A stretch of 19,236 nt of DNA. Origin: Holophagales bacterium. GTDB taxonomy: Bacteria > Acidobacteriota > Holophagae > Holophagales > Holophagaceae. The notes under the pieces are model-generated. The model was not told the origin of the DNA, searched no databases, and saw only the letters and a program-made list of their open reading frames with translations. This document shows positions 7,459-14,503 of this stretch, in pieces. Made by a program: the position numbers and the translations under genes. Numbering within the stretch: the stretch's first letter is position 1; each line of letters opens with the position of its first letter. The stretch is from assembly GCA_031281385.1 (NCBI GenBank), contig JAITFL010000188.1:1-19236 (forward strand). Direction: 5' to 3'.

Positions 7459-10086
7459 TTAAAGTAGCCGTTTCAATAGTTCGAATGCCCCATCTATGCC
7501 GCTTGGGTTTGTGCCGCCGCCTTGGGCGAGGTCTTTTTTGCCTCCTCCGCGCCCCGAGATGGGCGGGAGCATCGCTTTCAGAAGTGCGCCAGCATCAAAC
7601 CTGCCCTGAAGGTCTTGGCTGACGCAGACAAGCATGGAAACTTTGCCTTCGGCTGTGGATGCAAGCGCTATGACGCCGCTGCGGCACCTAGTGCGGATCT
7701 GATCCATCATTTCCCGCATCGCTGTCGCATCCAGCCCCTCCACTGAAGCCGTGACCAATCTTGTGCCATTGACAGTTTGGTCGTTTTCGCCCTTTGAGCT
7801 ACTTGCTGCGGCCTTCAGTTTGGCTTCCTTGAGTTCTTTTTCGAGCTGGCCGATTCTAATGTCCTTGGCCTTGAGATGGTCGGGAAGCCCATCTTTGGCG
7901 ATGTTGGCTTGGCGTGAGAGGGCCGTCAGCATTGATTCGCTTTCTTGGAACAATCCAAGCGCCATTTCGCCCGCGACGGCTTCTATTCGCCTAACTCCAG
8001 CGCTCACTGCGCTCTCTGATGCAATTTTTATCAGGCCGATTTCCCCGGTGTTCGAGACGTGCGTCCCTCCGCACAGCTCGGTCGAAAAATCGCCGAATTG
8101 GACAACGCGCACTATTTCTCCATATTTTTCGCCAAAGAGTGCCATGGCGCCCGATGCAAGGGCCTCTTCAATGCTCATTTCCCTAGTGTTCGCTGGCAGA
8201 CACTTTAGTGCTTGCAAAGTGGCTAGGCGCTCGATTTCTGCTATCTGCCCAGTGTCCAGCGGGGCGAAATGTGAAAAGTCAAAGCGCAGGCGCTGGTCAT
8301 CCACCATGCTTCCGGCCTGCTTTACGTGTGGTCCCAGCACTTCTCTAAGTGCGGCGTGCAGGAGGTGCGTTGCTGTGTGGTGGGCGGCTATTCGTCGGCG
8401 CCTAGCTTGATCAACGCTCACGCGTGCGACCATGCCTTTGATGATGGTTCCTTGTTGGACGCGGACGTGGTGCAGGTGCCTTTTGGTGGCTGGAGCGGCG
8501 CAGCCCTGCACTTGGGCATGTCCTCCCTCAAACAGGAGTTGGCCAACGTCCCCAACCTGCCCGCCGCCTTGGGCGTAAAAAGAGGTCTTGTCCAACAGTG
8601 CGTATCCTTCCCCAGCTAGGCTGCTCACTTGTTTGAAGCTGGAGTCGAACAGGGAAATGACTTTGCAGGTTTCCTCAAGAGAGTTATAGCCAGTGAACAC
8701 AGTGGCTGGGAGTTCCGCCAGCGCTGCCAAATCTCCGCTCAGCCTCAAGTCTTGGGCTTTCATCGCGGCCCTTGCGCGGGAGCGTTGTTCGCCGAGTTCA
8801 CTTTCAAAGCCAGCCAAATCCGCCTTGACGCCTTTTTCCCTGCACCAGTCCTCCGTAAGGTCGGTGGGGAAGCCATAGGTGTCGTACAGCTTGAAAATGT
8901 CCCGCCCTGAAAGCGTGCCGTTGGCTATGGCGCAAGTTTCCAAGTGTTTGATGCCGGCTAGAAGCGTCTGCGAAAACTGCCTTTCTTCCCTTTCCAGCGC
9001 GAGCGCTATTCTGTCTTTTTCCCTTTCCAACTCAGGGTATTGGTCGCCCATAGCTTCGATGACCGATGGCACCAGCCCTGCGAAGAAAAGCCCCTCTATG
9101 CCAAGCTTGCGGCCAAATCTGAGCGCCCGCCGGATCACTTTTCGCATTACGTAGCCCCTGCCTTCGTTGCTGGGTACCACGCCGTCGTAGCCCATGAACG
9201 TAGCCGCCCTTATGTGGTCGGCTATCACTTGGCTGGCTGTGCGATTTGTGTGTTCGCCCCTGTCGACCTCTTTTACTTTTGCGATTTTCCAGATTGCCTT
9301 GAAGATCGGCTGAAAAATGTCAATTTCGTAATTCGAGTCAACGCCTTGGAGTATGGACGCAGTCCTCTCAAGGCCCATCCCCGTGTCAACGCTGGGCTTT
9401 GGCAGTGGGGTCAGGTTGCCGTCCTTGTCTCTGTCGAACTGCATAAAGACCAAGTTCCATATTTCCATGACTCTGTCGCCGCTGCCATTCGGCGTTGCAT
9501 CGCCTTCGTACTGCGGGCCGCGGTCATAGTGTACTTCCGAGCAAGGTCCGCATGGGCCAGTGTCGCCCATCTGCCAAAAATTATCCTTTTTCCCAAAGCG
9601 CAAAATTTTATCAGGCGGGACACCCACTCTTTTCCAATATTCCTCCGCCTCGGTGTCTGCGGGGAGTCCGCCTCCACCCTCAAAGACCGTCACCCAAATG
9701 CGGCTTGGATCCAGTGCTAGGCAACCCTTTTTTATTGGACCAGTGAGGAAATCCCAGGCGAAGCGGATAGCGTCTTCCTTAAAATAATCGCCGAAGCTGA
9801 AATTGCCGAGCATCTCAAAAAAGGTGTGGTGGCGGGCCGTGAAGCCCACTTGATCCAAGTCGTTGTGCTTGCCGCCGGCCCTGAGGCATTTTTGGCTGCT
9901 GACCGCCCTTTGGTAGGCCCTTTTTTCTTTGCCGAGGAAAACATCCTTGAACTGCACCATTCCTGCATTCGTCCACATCACGGTCTGGTCGTCCGCTGGC
10001 CCTATCACTGGACCCGAGGCAACGATGCGGTGCTGCAGTTTCTCGAAGTATCTGAGGAAACTGTTTCGGAGTTCTGACGTCTTCAT
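7459..10086 (-). CDS. alaS: Alanyl-tRNA synthetase
   Basis: 875 residues, the standard length. It charges tRNA-Ala with alanine and hydrolyses mischarged Ser- and Gly-tRNA-Ala. Class II catalytic domain: TNAGMVQFKDVFLG, RAGGKHNDLDQVG, HHTFFEMLGNFSFGDYF and DTGMGLER. tRNA-recognition region: VIADHIRAATFM and NEGRGYVMRKVIRRA. Editing domain zinc site: HHTATH (His570, His574) and CGGTH (Cys672, His676). The C-terminal oligomerisation domain ends with SGRGGGKKDLAQGGG. All key residues appear present. The gene starts 13 bp after the purH stop. No Shine-Dalgarno sequence is visible before the ATG, and a TACAAT lies 7 nt upstream, so a leaderless transcript or readthrough from purH are both possible. 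Confidence 0.98.
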   Translation of the reverse strand: MKTSELRNSFLRYFEKLQHRIVASGPVIGPADDQTVMWTNAGMVQFKDVFLGKEKRAYQRAVSSQKCLRAGGKHNDLDQVGFTARHHTFFEMLGNFSFGDYFKEDAIRFAWDFLTGPIKKGCLALDPSRIWVTVFEGGGGLPADTEAEEYWKRVGVPPDKILRFGKKDNFWQMGDTGPCGPCSEVHYDRGPQYEGDATPNGSGDRVMEIWNLVFMQFDRDKDGNLTPLPKPSVDTGMGLERTASILQGVDSNYEIDIFQPIFKAIWKIAKVKEVDRGEHTNRTASQVIADHIRAATFMGYDGVVPSNEGRGYVMRKVIRRALRFGRKLGIEGLFFAGLVPSVIEAMGDQYPELEREKDRIALALEREERQFSQTLLAGIKHLETCAIANGTLSGRDIFKLYDTYGFPTDLTEDWCREKGVKADLAGFESELGEQRSRARAAMKAQDLRLSGDLAALAELPATVFTGYNSLEETCKVISLFDSSFKQVSSLAGEGYALLDKTSFYAQGGGQVGDVGQLLFEGGHAQVQGCAAPATKRHLHHVRVQQGTIIKGMVARVSVDQARRRRIAAHHTATHLLHAALREVLGPHVKQAGSMVDDQRLRFDFSHFAPLDTGQIAEIERLATLQALKCLPANTREMSIEEALASGAMALFGEKYGEIVRVVQFGDFSTELCGGTHVSNTGEIGLIKIASESAVSAGVRRIEAVAGEMALGLFQESESMLTALSRQANIAKDGLPDHLKAKDIRIGQLEKELKEAKLKAAASSSKGENDQTVNGTRLVTASVEGLDATAMREMMDQIRTRCRSGVIALASTAEGKVSMLVCVSQDLQGRFDAGALLKAMLPPISGRGGGKKDLAQGGGTNPSGIDGAFELLKRLL

Positions 10087-10093
10087 AATTGAT

Positions 10094-10099
10094 ATTGTA
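10094..10099 (-). promoter_or_regulatory. Possible -10 box for alaS, 7 nt before the ATG
   Basis: TACAAT on the minus strand fills half of the 13-bp gap between purH and alaS. Transcription starting at the usual distance would begin at or near the A of the ATG. I do not see a good -35 hexamer, which would have to lie inside the purH 3' end. Confidence 0.3.
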
Positions 10100-11641
10100 T
10101 CAGTGCCTGAAATGCCTCATCCCAGTAAAAAAGAGCCATACGCCCAGTCGGCTGGCGGCCTCAATAACTTCGCCGTCGCGGACGGAGCCTCCTGGCTCGA
10201 TGAACGCCGCCACGCCATTTTTGGCGGCCAGCTCAAGGCCATCAGCAAATGGAAAAAATGCGTCCGAACCCAAAATGGCTCCCAATGCCTTTTCTCCGGC
10301 CTTTCTGCAGGCAATTTCCACGCTGTCAACGCGGCTCATTTGCCCCGCCCCAACTCCTACTGTGCCGCCGTCCTTTACCAAAGCTATGCTGTTTGATTTC
10401 AGGGCCTTTGCGGCTATCTGGGCCAGCATGAGGTCTCTGTCCGGTGGCTTTGGCGAGTTTCCGGTGGCTTTTGTTTCCCATTGGCTGACAGGGACAAAGG
10501 CATCATCGGGGCCTTGCATCAAAAAGCCACCGCCTATGCTCCGCAGGTCTATGCCGCCAGCGCAGGAAGGCCACCTCTGTTGCGTCTTCAATAGACGAAG
10601 CTGTTTTTTTGCAGCAAGTGCTTCCAATGCCCCCTCTTCAAAACCTGGAGCCAAGATGACTTCCCAAAAGGTTTTGGCCATCTCCGCAGCCACCTGTGGG
10701 CCGATGGGCCTATTGAACGCCACTATCCCTCCAAAGGCGCTGATCGGATCGCTGGTGAGGGCCTTCAAGAACGCCTCAAGCGGATCAGAGCCAAGGCCAA
10801 TTCCGCACGGGTTGTTGTGCTTAACTATGACGCACCCTGGTTCTTCTAGCTGCCAGACCACCCTCGCCGCGCCGTCGGCGTCCAGCAAGTTGTTGAAGCT
10901 GAGTTCTTTGCCTTGTATCTGTTCGCAAGCGGCAATTCCCTCTGAGGGGGTACCGCGCATGACATAGAAGCCTGCTGCCTGATGCGGGTTTTCGCCATAC
11001 CTAAGATCCTGCTTGACGCTTAGGTTGACAGAAACCTGCTTTGGCAGCCCGCTGACTTTTTCGCCCGCCTGTGCCTCCAGCCAGGACGAGATGGCGGCAT
11101 CGTAAGCCGAAGTCCTCTTGTATGCCTCCAATGCACAGGCCCGCCTGTCAGCCTTTGACCAAGAACCGTCTTTCACCTTTTCCAAAAATGGGCCATATTG
11201 AGAGGGGTCAACCAGCACGGTGACGGAAGCATGGTTCTTGGCAGCGCTCCTTATCATGGATGGGCCGCCTATATCTATTTGCTCTATGCAGTCTTCAAAA
11301 CTGGCGTCTTTGTTGGCGATGGTGGCCTCAAATGGGTACAGGTTCACGACTACTAGGTCTATTGCCTCAATGTCAAGCCTCTTTGCGTCTTCGACGTGTT
11401 CAGGCAATTCCCTGTTGAACAGCAATCCGCCGTGTATCCTTGGGTGGAGCGTCTTGACCCGCCCATCGAAACATTCAGGGGCCCCTGTATGGCCAGCGAC
11501 TTCTTGTGCGTCCAGGCCTGCGTCCCGAATAGCTTTAAGCGTCCCCCCGGTGGCCAGCAATTTCCAGCCCATTTCCTTCAAGCCTTTGGCCAATGCCACT
11601 AAGCCGTTTTTGTCATACACAGAAAGCACTGCGGTAGCCAT
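10100..11641 (-). CDS. purH: Bifunctional AICAR transformylase / IMP cyclohydrolase
   Basis: 513 residues, the family length. It catalyses the last two steps of IMP synthesis: formylation of AICAR with 10-formyl-THF, then ring closure. The N-terminal MGS-like cyclohydrolase domain begins MATAVLSVYDKNGLVALAK and includes LLATGGTLKAI and CFDGRVKTLHPRIHGGLL. The transformylase domain has DLRYGENPHQAA, VKHNNPCGIG (catalytic Lys-His pair), SAFGGIVAFNR and FFPFADGLELAAKNGV, and ends with FFTGMRHFRH. I use the ATG at 11639-11641, with AAAGGG 7 nt upstream. The open frame continues 57 codons further upstream, but those residues do not belong to the family. It is probably co-transcribed with alaS, which starts 13 bp later. 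A small GC hairpin lies in the leader. Confidence 0.98.
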   Translation of the reverse strand: MATAVLSVYDKNGLVALAKGLKEMGWKLLATGGTLKAIRDAGLDAQEVAGHTGAPECFDGRVKTLHPRIHGGLLFNRELPEHVEDAKRLDIEAIDLVVVNLYPFEATIANKDASFEDCIEQIDIGGPSMIRSAAKNHASVTVLVDPSQYGPFLEKVKDGSWSKADRRACALEAYKRTSAYDAAISSWLEAQAGEKVSGLPKQVSVNLSVKQDLRYGENPHQAAGFYVMRGTPSEGIAACEQIQGKELSFNNLLDADGAARVVWQLEEPGCVIVKHNNPCGIGLGSDPLEAFLKALTSDPISAFGGIVAFNRPIGPQVAAEMAKTFWEVILAPGFEEGALEALAAKKQLRLLKTQQRWPSCAGGIDLRSIGGGFLMQGPDDAFVPVSQWETKATGNSPKPPDRDLMLAQIAAKALKSNSIALVKDGGTVGVGAGQMSRVDSVEIACRKAGEKALGAILGSDAFFPFADGLELAAKNGVAAFIEPGGSVRDGEVIEAASRLGVWLFFTGMRHFRH

Positions 11642-11869
11642 AGATGCACCCTTTATGTTTGGACAAGGCGCCAGAGGCGCAAAATAGCGGTAAACTCTTC
11701 TAAGCTGCACGGCAACTCTGCATGCCATTGTAGCGCTTGCCGCGACTGCCAGGCATGGAAGATTGTGGGAAGCCGGAGAAGACTGGTGAAACTTTATGCG
11801 CCTTTGACGCATTTGTGTGTAGCCCTGACCCTCAAAATTAATTGTTTGATGTGCAGCGCGGAGACGCCC
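11642..11869. other. Divergent intergenic region between purH and the beta-barrel gene
   Basis: 228 bp that must hold promoters for both directions. Visible: a compact hairpin GCGCC-AGA-GGCGC (11668-11680) about 27 nt ahead of the purH start; a minus-strand TACAAT further upstream without a good -35; and a plus-strand TTGACG at 11804-11809 without a well-spaced -10. No purine riboswitch fold is recognisable. Confidence 0.5.
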
Positions 11870-12448
11870 ATGACAGACACAAAAAAAATGTTTTTTGCCG
11901 CAGCCTTTGCAGCAGCCGCCCTACCGCTTGCGTCCCAGGAGCTGTGGGATCCGCACTTGAAGCTGACTGCGGGGATGGCCACCAACGCCGAAGACAACTA
12001 CGTAGCACAAAATAGAGCGTACGGACTGGCCTTGGCCGGGGCCTATCCAATCACCGTCAAAGGCGCGGTTGTTTTCGAGGGCGGATACAAGTTCATGCCT
12101 CCGACATCTCAAACTTATGGCACGACTGTGATAGACGACAAAACGGACATCTATTATGCGGGGGCCATGTGCAGGTACTCCCTTTGGAGGGACGGAATGT
12201 ACGTGCAGGCCGGGGCTAGGGGGACTAACGCTAGGACTGTAAGGACTACCACAAATAAAGGCGTCGGCCTGTGGGAGAAGTCAAAGGCGGCCCGCGAAGT
12301 CAAGACAGGATGGTGCTTTGGGCTTGGCTATCGCCTCACCAACCTGTGGAGCTTCGAGGTGACCGCGTCTTCCGCTGGGTTCATAAACCTCACTGGGAAC
12401 CAAATAAATTCGACAATCGTTGAGGCCGCCCTGCTTATTCACCGGTAA
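11870..12448 (+). CDS. Small exported protein, predicted outer-membrane beta-barrel
   Basis: 192 residues. The start MTDTKKMFFAAAFAAAALPLASQ is a signal peptide with cleavage near LAS or ASQ. The rest alternates polar and hydrophobic residues in strands such as LKLTAGMAT, YGLALAGAYPI, AVVFEGGYKF, IYYAGAMCRYSLW, MYVQAGARG, TGWCFGLGYRL, WSFEVTASSAGF and TIVEAALLIHR. That gives about eight strands, typical of a small OmpA/OmpX-like barrel. The last residue is Arg rather than the usual aromatic. GGAG lies 7 nt before the ATG at 11870. An in-frame upstream extension to 11765 lacks signal-peptide logic and is rejected. It is divergent from purH and not obviously linked to nuoG downstream. I do not recognise a specific family. 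Confidence 0.82.
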   Translation: MTDTKKMFFAAAFAAAALPLASQELWDPHLKLTAGMATNAEDNYVAQNRAYGLALAGAYPITVKGAVVFEGGYKFMPPTSQTYGTTVIDDKTDIYYAGAMCRYSLWRDGMYVQAGARGTNARTVRTTTNKGVGLWEKSKAAREVKTGWCFGLGYRLTNLWSFEVTASSAGFINLTGNQINSTIVEAALLIHR

Positions 12449-12635
12449 CTGGGTTCTTCTTTTAGGCAAAAAGGTTTATTTAGACTTCCCGCTTGCAACT
12501 CGGGCGAATTCTGCTAAAAATATCATGTAGAGCATTTTTTGTCAGGCCCACGCAAACGCTATCCAGCTTGCTCCAAATGATTCAGACAGAAGTCGAGTTC
12601 ACAATCAGGCACAATGCGGAAGAGTTTAAAGACAA

Positions 12636-12651
12636 GCCCGTCCGCACGGGC
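12636..12651 (+). promoter_or_regulatory. Hairpin in the nuoG leader
   Basis: A perfect 6-bp stem GCCCGT (12636-12641) / ACGGGC (12646-12651) with loop CCGC ends 38 nt before the nuoG ATG, inside a 241-bp gap. No T-run follows on the plus strand, so it is a leader structure rather than a terminator of the beta-barrel gene. A weak promoter, TTGCAA (12493-12498), 16 nt, TAAAAA (12515-12520), lies upstream. Confidence 0.35.
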
Positions 12652-12689
12652 CACCAAAAACAACCCAGACAAATTCACAGGAAAAGCCC

Positions 12690-14114
12690 ATGCCTACGCT
12701 GACAATTGATGGCCGACAAGTTACAGTTGAGCCAGGCACTCCTTTGATAGACGCATGCCGTGCCGCTGGCGTGGACGTGCCGCACTTTTGCTATCACCCA
12801 TGCCTCAAAGTAGTCGCCACTTGCCGGATGTGCGTTGTAGAGATAAAGGGCCAGCCCAAGTTGGCGACTAGCTGCAGCACGGCGGCGGCGGAGGGGATGG
12901 AGGTGTCCACCGGCTCTCCTGCCGTCCTTGCCGCAAGGGCAGGAGTGATGGAGTTCCTGTCGGTCAACCATCCACTGGACTGCCCGTTCTGCGACAAGGC
13001 AGGGGAATGCAAGCTGCAAGACTACGCGTACCGGCATGGGAGTTCCGATGGCCGGGCAATAGAGGAAAAGAGGCACTATGGCTATGAAGACTTGGGCTCA
13101 AAGATAGTCCTTGACAAAAATAGGTGCATACACTGTACGCGCTGCGTGCGCTTTACAAGGGAAGTGACAGGGCAGGGCGAGCTGACCACCGCCAACCGAG
13201 GCTCCCACTTAGAGATAACCACATTTGAGGGCCTGACGCTGGACTCCAACCCATTTGCTTGCAACATTGTGGACCTTTGTCCGGCTGGGGCTATGACCGC
13301 CAGGGATTTCCGCTTCAAAAAGAGAGTATGGTACCTAAAGCCGATTCCCACCATCAGCCGTCATGGGGCCGATGCCAAGCCCATTTGGGCGGACATTGAC
13401 CAAAATAGGCTGTGTCGTTTCCGCCCAAGATTCGATGGAGAGCTTTCGCTCCAACGTATGATCTCGGACGAAGAAAGGCTTGCGTGGCACCGCTACGATC
13501 TAGAGCCTTCCCAAAGGCAGTGTGCGCCCACTCTGAAAGGCTCGCCGGCCCAAGTTCGCGACATTGCCACTGCGCTTTCCGCAAACGCTCCCGTTGCTGT
13601 GCTGGCCCAGGCCACCTTTGGCTGTGGGGCCCTTCAGCAGTTGGGCGAATTGGCTTCGTCAGATTCCCTACGCTTCGCACATGGGAACAAGCGCTTCCCG
13701 ATCCAAAATCCTTCCATACAAAAATCCGATGATGGAGCCATAAACAAGGCAGGTGCGTTGGAGAAGGGGTACAAGCTCGGCATCGAAGAACTTCTATCCA
13801 AAATCGAAGCCGGTGCGGTCAAAGCGGTGATCATTTACCACGACTCCGAACTAAGCGACACCGCCGAAAATGAGCTGTTAGCTAAGCTGACCAAAAAGGC
13901 TCGCTTCACATTGGTGCTGGAGCCCATCCCATCTGCCCTTTCCGGCTTGGCGTCCGCAACGCTGCCCGTGACGACCTACCTTGAAGAGTCCGACTTCATA
14001 ATTGACCACCAAGGCGAAACAAAGCAATACCAAAAAGCCCTTGAGCCCCCCAAAGGCATCAAGACCCCAGAGGCTTGGTCGCTGGAGCTAAAGGCGGCGG
14101 CAGGGGCCATGTAG
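12690..14114 (+). CDS. nuoG: NADH-quinone oxidoreductase subunit G, compact form
   Basis: 474 residues, against roughly 670 to 900 for most NuoG. This peripheral-arm subunit of complex I carries iron-sulfur clusters from NuoF towards the quinone. N-terminal 2Fe-2S ferredoxin domain: Cys34, Cys45, Cys48, Cys62. His-Cys 4Fe-4S site: His94, Cys98, Cys101, Cys107 in HPLDCPFCDKAGEC. Next 4Fe-4S site: Cys146, Cys149, Cys152, Cys197 (CIHCTRC and CNIVDLCPAGA). After about residue 215, where N7-bearing NuoG has four Cys, the sequence reads TISRHGADAKPIWADI with none. A short remnant of the molybdopterin-type domain follows (AVIIYHDSEL, ATLPVTTYLEESDFIIDHQGET). AGGA lies 7 nt before the ATG. No other nuo gene is in the window, so the complex I genes are dispersed here. 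DCC and alaX genes follow. Confidence 0.95.
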   Translation: MPTLTIDGRQVTVEPGTPLIDACRAAGVDVPHFCYHPCLKVVATCRMCVVEIKGQPKLATSCSTAAAEGMEVSTGSPAVLAARAGVMEFLSVNHPLDCPFCDKAGECKLQDYAYRHGSSDGRAIEEKRHYGYEDLGSKIVLDKNRCIHCTRCVRFTREVTGQGELTTANRGSHLEITTFEGLTLDSNPFACNIVDLCPAGAMTARDFRFKKRVWYLKPIPTISRHGADAKPIWADIDQNRLCRFRPRFDGELSLQRMISDEERLAWHRYDLEPSQRQCAPTLKGSPAQVRDIATALSANAPVAVLAQATFGCGALQQLGELASSDSLRFAHGNKRFPIQNPSIQKSDDGAINKAGALEKGYKLGIEELLSKIEAGAVKAVIIYHDSELSDTAENELLAKLTKKARFTLVLEPIPSALSGLASATLPVTTYLEESDFIIDHQGETKQYQKALEPPKGIKTPEAWSLELKAAAGAM

Positions 14115-14116
14115 CG

Positions 14117-14479
14117 GTGACGTCCTGCCTGCTGGTTGCATACGACGCTGAATGTCCTCACTGTCGCTCCGTAGTTGACTGGGCCGCAGCCGGGGATGGG
14201 CGCGGACTGATAGTATTTTTCCCAATCCAAAACCCAGAGCTGCTGCGGATGGCACCGGAATTGGGCGGTCTGCCGCTATCAGAAACGATCTATGGCGTGG
14301 ACGCAAACACTAGACGGGTATTCTCGGCAGGTACGCTTTGGCTCCAGATGGCCGTCCGCCTGCCGCGCTGGTGGCTGTTCGGTCACATTTTTTCTTTGCC
14401 TGGGCTACGCGCATTGACTAGGTTTGCATATAGATTGCACAGCAAGGGGAAGTGCAGGGCGGGGCAGGGTCGGAGATAG
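14117..14479 (+). CDS. DCC-family thiol-disulfide oxidoreductase-like protein (DUF393)
   Basis: About 120 residues. Near the N-terminus LLVAYDAECPHCRSVVDW carries the D-x-x-C-x-x-C signature of the DCC family, a thioredoxin-like fold. The pattern then continues IVFFPIQNPEL, SETIYGVD, VFSAGTLWLQMAVRLPRWWLFGHIFSLPGLRAL and AYRLHSK, matching the usual DCC layout (a strand after the CxxC, a D-x-x-G-like mid region and a hydrophobic helix). I take the GTG at 14117-14119, two bases after the nuoG stop, with GGGG about 10 nt upstream. The frame is open further back, inside nuoG. This near-overlap suggests co-translation with nuoG. Substrate unknown. A redox role in complex I assembly would be inference from context only. 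Confidence 0.85.
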   Translation: MTSCLLVAYDAECPHCRSVVDWAAAGDGRGLIVFFPIQNPELLRMAPELGGLPLSETIYGVDANTRRVFSAGTLWLQMAVRLPRWWLFGHIFSLPGLRALTRFAYRLHSKGKCRAGQGRR

Positions 14480-14489
14480 GATTCTGCTC

Positions 14490-14495
14490 TATACT
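14490..14495 (+). promoter_or_regulatory. Possible -10 box for the alaX gene, 8 nt before the ATG
   Basis: TATACT lies in the 24-bp gap between the DCC gene and the AlaX gene. There is no Shine-Dalgarno sequence in the 15 nt before the ATG and no clear -35. If used, transcription would start at or just before the start codon. Confidence 0.3.
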
Positions 14496-14503
14496 GAATA
14501 GTA

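Noticed and set aside
10089..10967. Long open frame of 292 codons on the plus strand over purH
   Set aside because: It lies antisense to clear purH coding sequence, has no family motif and reflects codon composition. The same applies to plus-strand frames at 922-1545, 5251-5943, 7751-8410 and 9040-9720.
11642..11812. 57-residue N-terminal extension of PurH
   Set aside because: Family members begin at the MATAVLSVYDKNG-type start, and a good ribosome site precedes the ATG at 11641. The extension is Arg/Ala-rich and unlike PurH.
12493..12702. Short plus-strand frame before nuoG, with a faint likeness to a NuoF C-terminus (TIRHNAEEF)
   Set aside because: The resemblance is a few residues only, the rest of NuoF is not upstream, and the frame overlaps the nuoG start. 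It looks like chance.
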